Under the pieces are notes generated by a model that saw only the letters and a list, made by a program, of their open reading frames with translations, was not told the DNA's origin and did no database searches. This document shows, in pieces, positions 41,954-52,364 of a DNA stretch of 52,364 nucleotides. Position 1 is the stretch's first letter. The number at the start of each line of letters is the position of its first letter. The stretch is from NCBI RefSeq assembly GCF_039812505.1, contig NZ_JBDIAQ010000008.1, forward strand, positions 1 through 52,364. Reading direction: 5' to 3'. The translations under genes and the position numbers were made by a program. The DNA is from Intrasporangium_A sp039812505 (GTDB lineage Bacteria; Actinomycetota; Actinomycetes; Actinomycetales; Dermatophilaceae).

Positions 41954-43114
41954 ATGGCGCTTACGCCGGAACAAGTGCTGAACCGGCACTTCCAGACCAC
42001 CCAGTTCCGCCGCGGCTACGAGGAGCGGGACGTCGACGACTTCCTGGACGAGGTCGTCGCGGAGATGCGGGCGCTGATCGAGCAGCGTGACGACTACCTC
42101 AAGCAGCTCAACGACTGCCGGGCGAGCCGCAACCAGCCGGCCGTCCGCGCGGCCGAGGGCGGCACGGCCCCCGCCGCGGCCACCGGTGACCAGGCCGAGC
42201 TCGGTGGGCTGCCGGCCAAGGTCCAGGATGCCGAGCGGGCCGTCAAGGCCGCGGCCGAGCGGGTCGCCAAGGCGCGTACCGAGGCCGAGAACGCCGAGCG
42301 CACCGCGAAGGAGCGAGTGGAGCGGGCGAACGCGGAGGCGAAGCGCGCCGAGGAGGCGGCCCGGACGGCGGTGGACAAGGTCAAGCTCGACGATGCACAG
42401 GCCCGGCTGAACGACCTCAACAACAAGGTCGCGGACGCCGAGGCCAGGCTCGCCAAGGCGCAGCAGCAGGCGCAGCAGGCGGCTGCCACCCAGTCCGGCG
42501 CGCAGCCCGTCAGGGCCGAGAGTGCGGCGGCGGCCTCGGACGACGCGGCCGGGGTCATCGCGCTGGCCCAGCGGCTGCACGACGAGCACGTCCGCAACGG
42601 CGAGGCCAAGCGCGACGAGCTCGTCAGCGCGGGCCGGCAGCAGCATGACGAGCTCGTCTCCACCGGCCGACGGCTGCACGACGAGGCCGCCCGGGCCGCT
42701 GAGGACATGACGGCGAAGGCCGTCGCCCAGCGGGACACGATGCTGGCCGAGGCCACGGCAAAGCGCGACGAGATGCTCACGGGCGCGACGAACCAGCGCG
42801 ACGCGATGCTGGCCGACGCGACGAGCAAGCGGGACAAGATGCTGGCCGACGCGGCCGTCAAGCGCGACGCGGTGCTCACGCAGGCCCAGGAGCGTTCGAC
42901 GGGGATGGTCGCCGAGGCAGAGCAGAAGAAGGCCGCGACCCTGCAGCAGCTCGGCCGACAGAAGGACCTGCTGGGCAAGAAGATCGACGAGCTGCGCGGG
43001 TTCGAGCGCGACTACCGCGACAACCTGCGGGCCTACATCACCGGCCAGCTGTCGGAGCTGGACGAGGCGGCCGACCTCGCTCCGGCGGGTGAGCGAGATG
43101 GCCGCCAGGGCTGA
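41954..43114 (+). CDS. divIVA: DivIVA/Wag31 polar growth and division protein
   Basis: 386 residues. The N-terminal lipid-binding domain MALTPEQVLNRHFQTTQFRRGYEERDVDDFLDEVV is diagnostic, including the FRRGY loop that binds curved membrane. A low-complexity linker (about 58-85) leads to long coiled coils. Residues 220-252 and 260-314 are made of 11-residue repeats opening with RD or HD (for example RDEMLTGATNQ, RDAMLADATSK, RDKMLADAAVK), a right-handed hendecad coil. DivIVA marks poles and septa and recruits wall synthesis. The C-terminal segment QKDLLGKKIDELRGFERDYRDNLRAYI is conserved. AAGAGGTGAG is the ribosome binding site. A 16-bp hairpin follows, ending the dcw cluster. Confidence 0.95.
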   Translation: MALTPEQVLNRHFQTTQFRRGYEERDVDDFLDEVVAEMRALIEQRDDYLKQLNDCRASRNQPAVRAAEGGTAPAAATGDQAELGGLPAKVQDAERAVKAAAERVAKARTEAENAERTAKERVERANAEAKRAEEAARTAVDKVKLDDAQARLNDLNNKVADAEARLAKAQQQAQQAAATQSGAQPVRAESAAAASDDAAGVIALAQRLHDEHVRNGEAKRDELVSAGRQQHDELVSTGRRLHDEAARAAEDMTAKAVAQRDTMLAEATAKRDEMLTGATNQRDAMLADATSKRDKMLADAAVKRDAVLTQAQERSTGMVAEAEQKKAATLQQLGRQKDLLGKKIDELRGFERDYRDNLRAYITGQLSELDEAADLAPAGERDGRQG

Positions 43115-43157
43115 GGCAGGTCGCGCCGGCACGGCTCCTGCCGACCGGCCGTGACGT

Positions 43158-43198
43158 GCGGGCGGGTCGCTCGAAGCGAGTGCGAGCGACCCGCCCGC
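43158..43198 (+). terminator. Perfect 16-bp hairpin after divIVA
   Basis: GCGGGCGGGTCGCTCG at 43158-43173 pairs without mismatch with CGAGCGACCCGCCCGC at 43183-43198; the loop is nine bases. It lies 44 bases after the divIVA stop and is the strongest hairpin I found in the window. No T-run follows, so it is a candidate hairpin-only terminator closing the dcw cluster. Confidence 0.6.
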
Positions 43199-43373
43199 GG
43201 GCCCGAGGTCGCCAGCCCCTCGTACCGCGACCCTGACCGCGGGCTGGGCGCGAACCGTGCGCGGGCTGTGCATCTGTCCGATGGTGAGACCCGGTACAGG
43301 TCCTGTTTGTATCCAGCCGCTGCGGGGCCTATTGTCGGCCCCACTTGTCCACATCGACGGTCATGGAGGGCAC

Positions 43374-44117
43374 ATGTCGGCCAAGAAGGCCGCTGCACCG
43401 ACGGCGGCATCGACTGAGCAAGGGTCCGCCGACCCGTCGGCCGCGAAGACGCCGCCGAGCACCGCCGCCAAGAAGGCATCGGGCACGAGCGCGAAGCCGG
43501 CTGCGGCCGCCGCGGAACGGACCGCGCCACGTTCGGGTACCGCCAGAGGCACCACGTCGCCGCGAAAGCCCACCGGCCCGGCGAGAACCGCGACGGCCAG
43601 GAAGTCCGCGAGCTCGCCCACGCCCGCTGCTGCCGCCGCCGCGATCCCCAACGGCTCCGGGGCCAGGCGGTCCGGGGTGGGTGCCACGAAGCCGGCCAGC
43701 GACGCCGAGGTCCAACGGCTGACCCGGGCCCTGAAGGTCAAGGAGGACGAGGCGCCCTGGACGCCGGAGGAGCTGCGCGCCGTCGGTGAGTTCCTGCGCG
43801 AGGAGATCGACTCGTACGAGCGTGAGATCGGGCGGGCCGAGCAGGAACTCGCAAGCCTCATCCTGGACTCCTCGGACGGCGGCGGCGAGGACCAGGCCGA
43901 CGCAGGGGCCAAGACCTTCGAACGCGACCACGAGATCGCCCTGGCCAACAACTCGCGCGACATGCTGGTGCAGACCGAGCGAGCCCTCGAGCGGCTGCGG
44001 GCCGGCACCTACGGGATCTGCGAGAACTGCGGCAGCCCGATCGGCAAGGGTCGGCTCCAGGTCTTCCCGCGTGCGACCCTGTGCATGACATGCAAGACGA
44101 GACAGGAGCGCCACTGA
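43374..44117 (+). CDS. TraR/DksA-family zinc-finger protein with histone-like N-terminus
   Basis: About 247 residues. The first 110 or so are low complexity, rich in Ala, Lys, Pro, Ser and Thr (AAKKASGTSAKPAAAAAERT), resembling histone H1-like tails and similar in style to the sigma factor N-terminus. The C-terminal half has a coiled coil (VGEFLREEIDSYEREIGRAEQELASLI) and ERALERLRAGTYGICENCGSPIGKGRLQVFPRATLCMTC, a four-cysteine zinc finger of the DksA/TraR type. DksA relatives bind the RNA polymerase secondary channel; RbpA or CarD neighbours are not seen, so that role is only inferred. ATG 43374 follows GGAGGG. Its end overlaps lspA. Confidence 0.88.
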   Translation: MSAKKAAAPTAASTEQGSADPSAAKTPPSTAAKKASGTSAKPAAAAAERTAPRSGTARGTTSPRKPTGPARTATARKSASSPTPAAAAAAIPNGSGARRSGVGATKPASDAEVQRLTRALKVKEDEAPWTPEELRAVGEFLREEIDSYEREIGRAEQELASLILDSSDGGGEDQADAGAKTFERDHEIALANNSRDMLVQTERALERLRAGTYGICENCGSPIGKGRLQVFPRATLCMTCKTRQERH

Positions 44118-44677
44118 CCTCGCCAGAGCGCTCGAGCGCCCGGCCACCCCGGCATCGGCCGGACCGCAGGAGCAGGGCTCGCCTGTTCGGCCTGCTCGGG
44201 CTCGTGGCCATCCTCGCCTACGTCAGCGACCAGGTGAGCAAGCTCGTCGCGCTGGACCGGCTGGCCGACGGCCGCAGCAGGCCGGTGATCGATGACGTCA
44301 TCAGCCTCAGGCTGATCGGCAACCCCGGCGCCGCGCTCTCCCTCGGCGCGAGCAACACGTGGGTGATGACCGTCATCGCGGTGGCGGTGCTCGTCGCGAT
44401 CGTCTTCGTCGCGAAGGACCTCGGCTCGCGGGCGTGGGCGGTGGCGCTCGGAGCCCTGCTCGGTGCCGCTCTGGGCAACCTGACGGACCGGTTCACCCGC
44501 CCCCCGGGGGGTGGCCGGGGGCACGTCGTCGACTTCATCGACTACAACGGCTGGTTCATCGGCAACGTGGCGGACATCTGGATCGTGGCGGCCGCGATCC
44601 TGATCGTGCTGCTCGCCCTGCGCGGCATCGGCGTCGACGGTCGACGCGACCACGCGACGAGGCACCACGATGGCTGA
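44090..44677 (+). CDS. lspA: Prolipoprotein signal peptidase (signal peptidase II)
   Basis: About 195 residues. LspA cleaves signal peptides from diacylglyceryl-modified prolipoproteins in the membrane. Four membrane helices are visible; the active-site aspartates are in GNLTDRFTRPP and NVADIWIV, and NPGAALSLG is the conserved NPGAA motif. The start is uncertain. ATG 44090 and GTG 44081 lie inside the traR-like gene with no ribosome binding site, whereas CTG 44114 has AGGAG five bases upstream and overlaps the previous stop by four bases (CTGA), just like other junctions in this window. The coordinate uses the ATG as the conventional choice. The rluD start overlaps the lspA stop by eight bases. 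Confidence 0.92.
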   Translation: MQDETGAPLTSPERSSARPPRHRPDRRSRARLFGLLGLVAILAYVSDQVSKLVALDRLADGRSRPVIDDVISLRLIGNPGAALSLGASNTWVMTVIAVAVLVAIVFVAKDLGSRAWAVALGALLGAALGNLTDRFTRPPGGGRGHVVDFIDYNGWFIGNVADIWIVAAAILIVLLALRGIGVDGRRDHATRHHDG

Positions 44678-45602
44678 CGTACGGACCGTGCTGGTGCCTG
44701 ACGGGCTGGACGGCGAGCGGGTCGACGCCGCCGTGTCCCGGCTCTTCGGGCTGTCCCGCACCAGGGCCGCCGACCTGGCCGTGGCCGGGCAGGTCGTGGT
44801 CGACGGCAGGCCGGTGCCGAAGTCCGAGCGCCTCGTGGCGGGGTCGATGCTGGAGGTGGCGCTGCCGCAGGCCGAGACCGTCCCGAGGGTGTCGCCCCGG
44901 GGGGAGCCGGTACCGGGCATGCGGATCGTGTACGACGACCACGACATCGTCGTCGTCGACAAGCCCGCCGGGGTCGCGGCCCATCCCAGCGTCGGCTGGG
45001 ACGGCCCGGACGTCGTCGGCGGTCTCGCGGCCGCCGGCTTCCGGATCTCCACCTCCGGGGCCCCCGAGCGGCAGGGGATCGTCAGCCGGCTCGACGCCGG
45101 CACGTCGGGGCTGATGGTCGTCGCCAAGAGCGAGGTGGCCTACTCGCGGCTCAAGCAGGCCTTCCGCGGCCGCAGCGTCGACAAGACGTACCACACGCTC
45201 GTCCAGGGCCTGCCCGACCCGGTCGTCGGTACGGTGGAGGCGCCCATCGGGCGGCATCCCGGCCATGACTACAAGTTCGCGGTCCGCAAGTCCGGCAAGC
45301 ACTCGGTCACGCACTACGAGGTCATCGAGGCGTTCCGGCACGCGAGCCTGCTCGCGATCCATCTGGAGACCGGCCGGACCCACCAGATCCGCGTGCACAT
45401 GGCCGCGCTGCGCCACCCGTGCGTCGGTGACCCGCTCTACGGCGCCGATCCCGGGCTGGCGGCCCGGGTGGGCCTGGACCGCCAGTGGCTGCACGCCGTG
45501 GGGCTGGGGTTCGAGCACCCCACGACCGGGCAGTACGTGCACTTCGAGAGCCCCTATCCCGAGGACCTGCAGCACGCCCTCGACGTGGTCGCAGCGTCCT
45601 GA
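44670..45602 (+). CDS. Pseudouridine synthase, RluD type
   Basis: 310 residues. An N-terminal S4 RNA-binding domain at about 14-66 (RVDAAVSRLFGLSRTRAADLAVAGQVVVDGRPVPKSERL) precedes the catalytic domain with the nucleophile Asp142 in SRLDAGTSGLMVVAKS and the family blocks KTYHTLVQGLPDP, KHSVTHYEVIEAF and LETGRTHQIRVHMAALRHPCVGDPLYG. RluD makes pseudouridines in helix 69 of 23S rRNA; in actinobacteria this gene regularly follows lspA. It starts within the end of lspA (eight-base overlap), so traR-like, lspA and rluD form one operon. Exact target uridines are inferred from family and position. Confidence 0.92.
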   Translation: MADVRTVLVPDGLDGERVDAAVSRLFGLSRTRAADLAVAGQVVVDGRPVPKSERLVAGSMLEVALPQAETVPRVSPRGEPVPGMRIVYDDHDIVVVDKPAGVAAHPSVGWDGPDVVGGLAAAGFRISTSGAPERQGIVSRLDAGTSGLMVVAKSEVAYSRLKQAFRGRSVDKTYHTLVQGLPDPVVGTVEAPIGRHPGHDYKFAVRKSGKHSVTHYEVIEAFRHASLLAIHLETGRTHQIRVHMAALRHPCVGDPLYGADPGLAARVGLDRQWLHAVGLGFEHPTTGQYVHFESPYPEDLQHALDVVAAS

Positions 45603-45738
45603 GACATCACCTTTCACCTGAGGTTCAAGCTCGGGTGGGGGCAGGGCCAGCCGGGCCCGGCCGGGCCTGCGGCGGCCACGTCATGGGGCCTGACGAGACA
45701 CCCGGGACGACACGCCGGGCGGTGTCGCCGGCGCGGCT

Positions 45739-45744
45739 TAGACT
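45739..45744 (+). promoter_or_regulatory. -10 box TAGACT for dnaE
   Basis: TAGACT ends eight bases before the dnaE ATG and there is no ribosome binding site, so the mRNA probably begins at the start codon. The 149-base region upstream contains no gene; it has a 12-bp GC palindrome near 45651 but no clear terminator. Confidence 0.5.
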
Positions 45745-45751
45745 CGCTGCG

Positions 45752-49342
<3,591 letters not shown>

Positions 49343-49356
49343 TACGGCAGTTCCGG

Positions 49357-50034
49357 ATGCCGCCCAAGGCCGTCCCGCAGGACCCCGCGGTCCGCGCGCG
49401 GTGGCGTCACGAGCGCCTCGCCGGGCTGGCGATCGCGCCACCGCCCGGCACCACCGAGCGGCCCGCGGTCGCGGAGCGCCATCTGCGCAGCCACGGCCCC
49501 GTCACGGAGCGCGACCTCGCCGGCTGGGCGAACCAGCGGCTCGGTGCGGCGCGCGAGGCACCCGCCCTGCTCGGTGACCGGGTCGTGCGGCACGAGGTCC
49601 ACGGCCAGGTCTGGCTGCGCCACGTCGAGGGACCGGGCGCCGCCGGCCGGGCCGCTGAGCACGAGCACCTCGCCCAGCGGCAGCCGGGCCCCGGCGGGTC
49701 GGAGCGCGGGCCCGAGGAGGACACGCCGCGGGTCCAGCTGCTACCCCAGTGGGACGAGTTCCTGCTCGGGTACCAGACCCGCGACGTCGTGCTCCCTCCG
49801 GAGCACGTCGCGCGGGTCGTGCCCGGTCGCAACGCGGTCTTCCGCCCGACCGTCGTCGTGGACGGCGAGGTGGCCGGCGTCTGGCGGCGCACCACCTCGG
49901 GCCGGCGGACCGTCGTCGAGGTCGAGCTCCTCCGCCGGCCGACCGCTTCGCTGCGGCGTGCGCTGGAGGCCGGCACAGCGGCATACGGGCGGTTGCTCGG
50001 CCGGCCGGCCGAGCTGCGGATCGTGGGGGCCTGA
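49357..50034 (+). CDS. Winged-helix (HTH_42/AlkZ-like) protein, short form
   Basis: 225 residues. AERHLRSHGPVTERDLAGWANQRLGAARE and VQLLPQWDEFLLGYQTRDVVLPPEH followed by NAVFRPTVVVDGEVAGVWRR match the middle and C-terminal parts of the HTH_42 winged-helix family, which includes the AlkZ/YcaQ DNA glycosylases for interstrand cross-links. Full-length members have 350-400 residues; the N-terminal winged-helix part expected before this region is missing and replaced by 35 residues (MPPKAVPQDPAVRARWRHERLAG). It may be a shorter paralogous type or a truncated gene. The catalytic QxQ/QxD motif of AlkZ, normally in the missing part, is not seen. Starts 15 bases after dnaE. Confidence 0.65.
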   Translation: MPPKAVPQDPAVRARWRHERLAGLAIAPPPGTTERPAVAERHLRSHGPVTERDLAGWANQRLGAAREAPALLGDRVVRHEVHGQVWLRHVEGPGAAGRAAEHEHLAQRQPGPGGSERGPEEDTPRVQLLPQWDEFLLGYQTRDVVLPPEHVARVVPGRNAVFRPTVVVDGEVAGVWRRTTSGRRTVVEVELLRRPTASLRRALEAGTAAYGRLLGRPAELRIVGA

Positions 50035-50035
50035 C

Positions 50036-51007
50036 CTGGCGCGCGGGGGGACCCCGGCGTCCCCGCTGCCCCAGCGCCACGGCGTCGACGCGCAACGCAT
50101 CCGGATGCCGCAGAACGGCCCCTGGACCACGCTGCGCGACCACCTCGTGCATCGGTTCGCTCCGGAGCTGACCGCGGCCGAGGTCGACCGGATGCTCGCC
50201 GCGGGGGAGTTCGTGGACGCCGCGGGGGTCCCCGTGCCGGCCGGCGGACCGTTCGTCCCGAGGTCGGTGGTGTGGGCCCGGCGCGAGCTGCCTCCCGAGG
50301 TGCCGGTGCCCTTCCGGATCGAGGTGCTGCACCGGGACGAACGCCTCGTCGTGGTCGACAAGCCCCACTTCCTGGCCGCGCTGCCCCGTGGGCGGCACTT
50401 CGTGCAGAGCGCCCTGGCCCGGGCGCGGGTGCTCACCGGCCTGCCCGGCCTCGCCCCGGCGCACCGGCTCGACCGGGCGACGGCCGGGGTGCTCATGCTG
50501 ACCACCGAGCAGCGCTGGCGCGGCGCCTACCAGGGGGTCTTCGCTCGCGGTCAGGTCCGCAAGGAGTACCTGGCCGTCGGACCCGTGCGCGACGACCTCG
50601 ACCTGCCGCTCGTCCGGCGCACCCACGTCGTGAAGGAGCACGGGGTCCACCAGGCCCACGAGGTAACCGATGCGCAACCGAACGCCGAGACCCTGGTCGA
50701 GCTGGTCGAGCAGCGCGGCAGGCTCGGGCTCTACCGGCTCACCCCGCGCACCGGCCGGACCCACCAGCTGCGCTGCCAGCTGTCCGGGCTCGGCATCCCG
50801 ATCATGGACGACCCGCTCTACCCGGTCGAGCGCCAGGTTGCGGACGACGACTTCACGCGCCCGCTGCAGCTGCTCGCGACGGTGCTCGCGTTCGCCGACC
50901 CGGTCGACGGCCGGCCGCGCCGGTTCGAGACGCGGCGCCGGCTGTCCGGCTGGCCGCCCCCGGAGCGGACCACCCACGGGCACGGCCCGGCGCCGGTCAG
51001 CCGTTGA
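50036..51007 (+). CDS. RluA-family pseudouridine synthase
   Basis: About 323 residues if read from CTG 50036. Catalytic Asp146 lies in HRLDRATAGVLML; other blocks are VLHRDERLVVVDKPHFLAALPRG, RKEYLAVG, and LTPRTGRTHQLRCQLSGLGIPIMDDPLYP. It belongs to the actinobacterial group whose N-terminus reads SPLPxRxGVxxxRxRxP, present here as SPLPQRHGVDAQRIRMP; that conserved stretch precedes the first ATG (50105, which would give 300 residues). The in-frame alternatives are CTG 50036, one base after the preceding stop with GGGGG upstream, or GTG 49958 deep inside the preceding gene. RNA target unknown. It ends in an 11-base overlap with the convergent PotD-like gene. Confidence 0.88.
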   Translation: MARGGTPASPLPQRHGVDAQRIRMPQNGPWTTLRDHLVHRFAPELTAAEVDRMLAAGEFVDAAGVPVPAGGPFVPRSVVWARRELPPEVPVPFRIEVLHRDERLVVVDKPHFLAALPRGRHFVQSALARARVLTGLPGLAPAHRLDRATAGVLMLTTEQRWRGAYQGVFARGQVRKEYLAVGPVRDDLDLPLVRRTHVVKEHGVHQAHEVTDAQPNAETLVELVEQRGRLGLYRLTPRTGRTHQLRCQLSGLGIPIMDDPLYPVERQVADDDFTRPLQLLATVLAFADPVDGRPRRFETRRRLSGWPPPERTTHGHGPAPVSR

Positions 51008-52214
51008 CGATGGCGCTGAAGCGCCGCATGAACTCGGTCTCCTCCGCCAGCGGCATCAGGCGCACGTCGTGGGCCCGGGTCAGCAGCTGCTCGCTGGGGA
51101 AGATCAGCTCGTTCGAGCCGATCTCGGGGTCGGACAGCCTGCCCTTCGCGGACGGCACCGGCGAGACGTAGTTCACGTACTCGACGACCTTGGCCATCAT
51201 CGCGGGGTCGTAGTAGTGGTTGATGAGCCGCTCGGCGTTCTTCTTGTGCTGCGCCAGCGCCGGGATGACGAAGTTGTCCGACCAGAGCAGGAAGCCCTTC
51301 TGCGGCAGGACCCAGCCGAGGTCGGGGTTGTCGGCGAGCAGCTGGACGATGTCGCCGCTCCAGGCGAGGCACGCAGCGGTGTCGCCGGTCACCAGGGGCT
51401 TGGTGTAGTCGTTGCCGGTGAAGCTCTTGATCTGGCCGCGGGCGACGGCGTCCTCGACGACCTGGCAGGCCTGCTCGAACTGATCCGCGGTGAAGGTCGC
51501 CGGGTCGATGCCCATGTCGATCATGACCATGGGGATGGTGTCCTGCATCTCCGAAAGGAGGGTGACGCGGCCCTTCAGGGCGGGGTCGTTCAGGAGCTGG
51601 TCGACGGACTCGACCTTGCGCCCACCCGTGGCGCGCGGGTTGTAGGCGACACAGGTGAACCCGCTCTGCCACGGCAGCGAGTAGACCCGGTCCGGGTCGA
51701 AGGCGGCCGCGCGCAGCGCCGGGTCGAGGTTGCGCGCATTGGGGATGTTGGCCATCTCGAGCGGCTGCACGAAGCCCTGGCCGATCAGGCGCCCGACCAT
51801 CCAGTCGCTGCTGACCCAGACGTCCCGACCGGTGTCGTGCCCGGCTGCCAGGGCCGGGCGGACCTTGGCGTAGAACTCGGCGTTGTCGTTGTAGTCCTCG
51901 GTGTACTCGACGGCGATCCCGGTCTGCTTCGTGAAGGCGTCGATGCTGGGCCGACGCCCGGTCTGCTCGTCGACGTCGATGTACTCCGGCCAGTTCGACC
52001 AGCGCACGATCCGGTCGACGTCGGACCGGTCGGTTGCCGCGGCCCGCGCGGTGGGTGTGGCCCCCGACCCCGAGCGGCGGCTCTGCGGCGGTGAGCCGCA
52101 CGCGGCAAGCGTGCCCGCGGCGAGCGCGCCGGCCAGCCCACCCAGGACCCGGCGGCGCGACAGTGCCCCGCGCGCGAAGGCGGCTCGGCGGGCGAGGCTG
52201 GACTGGTGGGTCAT
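50997..52214 (-). CDS. Spermidine/putrescine-type ABC transporter substrate-binding lipoprotein (PotD-like)
   Basis: 405 residues. The N-terminus has a twin-arginine motif (SRRRVLGG at 19-26), a hydrophobic core and a lipobox LAAC with Cys39, so it should be exported folded through Tat and lipid-anchored, probably processed by LspA. The mature part fits polyamine-binding proteins: VDRIVRWSNWPEYID, VEYTEDYNDNAEFYAKV, DVWVSSDWMVGRLI, LPWQSGFTCVAYNP, AACLAWSGDIVQLLADNPDLGWVLPQKGFLLWSDNFVIPA and HYYDPAMMAKVVEYVNYVSPV. The permease and ATPase genes are not visible; they may lie beyond the window edge or elsewhere. GAGGAG precedes the ATG at 52214. The ligand (putrescine, spermidine or another) is inferred from family only. 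Confidence 0.9.
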   Translation of the reverse strand: MTHQSSLARRAAFARGALSRRRVLGGLAGALAAGTLAACGSPPQSRRSGSGATPTARAAATDRSDVDRIVRWSNWPEYIDVDEQTGRRPSIDAFTKQTGIAVEYTEDYNDNAEFYAKVRPALAAGHDTGRDVWVSSDWMVGRLIGQGFVQPLEMANIPNARNLDPALRAAAFDPDRVYSLPWQSGFTCVAYNPRATGGRKVESVDQLLNDPALKGRVTLLSEMQDTIPMVMIDMGIDPATFTADQFEQACQVVEDAVARGQIKSFTGNDYTKPLVTGDTAACLAWSGDIVQLLADNPDLGWVLPQKGFLLWSDNFVIPALAQHKKNAERLINHYYDPAMMAKVVEYVNYVSPVPSAKGRLSDPEIGSNELIFPSEQLLTRAHDVRLMPLAEETEFMRRFSAIVNG

Positions 52215-52364
52215 GACGACTCCTCGGGTGGGCGACTTCGAACAGACTCGACCACAGCACTCGGCGAGGGGCAAGGCTGCCCTTGTGCCGGTACAGTGCC
52301 GCCTCCCCGGGAGCGGCCGGCCGCCAGCCGTTACGGGCCATTGACGGCTGTTGTCGTGGTCCGG

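Noticed and set aside
52215..52364. Promoter or further operon gene beyond the PotD-like gene
   Set aside because: Only 150 bases remain; a CAAGG/CCTTG element is visible at about 52271-52285, but nothing clear enough to annotate.

Overview
The window is chromosomal housekeeping DNA from a very GC-rich actinobacterium. Third codon positions are almost always G or C, start codons are often GTG, and the gene set (mycobacterial-type dcw cluster with sepF, yggT and divIVA behind ftsZ, a SAM-IV riboswitch, TgpA/DUF58/MoxR beside mraZ, an HrdB-like principal sigma factor) points to the order Micrococcales, perhaps Intrasporangiaceae or a neighbour. That placement rests on recall of gene order and protein style, not on a database search.

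Layout. 1-4531: mixed small genes: a two-domain VOC protein, a DoxX membrane protein behind a BlaI-like operator, two small membrane proteins, a FemX-type peptidoglycan branching enzyme and an MmpS-like anchored protein. 4643-14901: HrpA helicase, a PAC2 protein, a stand-alone family A DNA polymerase with a MalY-type C-S lyase, an EcsC protein followed by a broken DUF1232 remnant, and a DUF4192 protein. 15006-18983: SAM-IV riboswitch with metX, a universal stress protein with a clear terminator, and the principal sigma factor. 19014-23579, minus strand: tgpA, DUF58 and moxR, a probable membrane-protein maturation module divergent from mraZ. 23972-43114: division and cell wall cluster mraZ-rsmH-ftsL-ftsI-murE-murF-mraY-murD-ftsW-murG-murC-ftsQ-ftsZ-pgeF-sepF-yggT-divIVA, mostly with 4-base stop/start overlaps. 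43374-45602: TraR/DksA protein, lspA and rluD. 45752-52214: dnaE, a short winged-helix protein, a second RluA-family synthase and, convergently, a PotD-like Tat lipoprotein.

How it fits together. MurC, D, E, F, MraY and MurG build lipid II; FtsW and FtsI polymerise and cross-link septal wall; FtsQ, FtsL, FtsZ, SepF and DivIVA organise division and polar growth. MurE carries the diaminopimelate signature, and the distant FemX protein may add a residue to the stem peptide. MraZ probably acts through GTGGAG repeats, which occur in both orientations between moxR and mraZ.

I found no CRISPR array, IS element, prophage, toxin-antitoxin or defence system, and no tRNA or rRNA. Nothing here is clearly a new biological system. 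The most interesting signals are regulatory: a repeated leaderless-promoter pattern, a BlaI-like operator, paired MraZ boxes, an AT-rich repeat cluster before ftsZ with matching AT-rich patches inside murC and ftsQ, a possible second start in the sigma factor gene, and an over-represented GGCATAC/GTATGCC heptamer.
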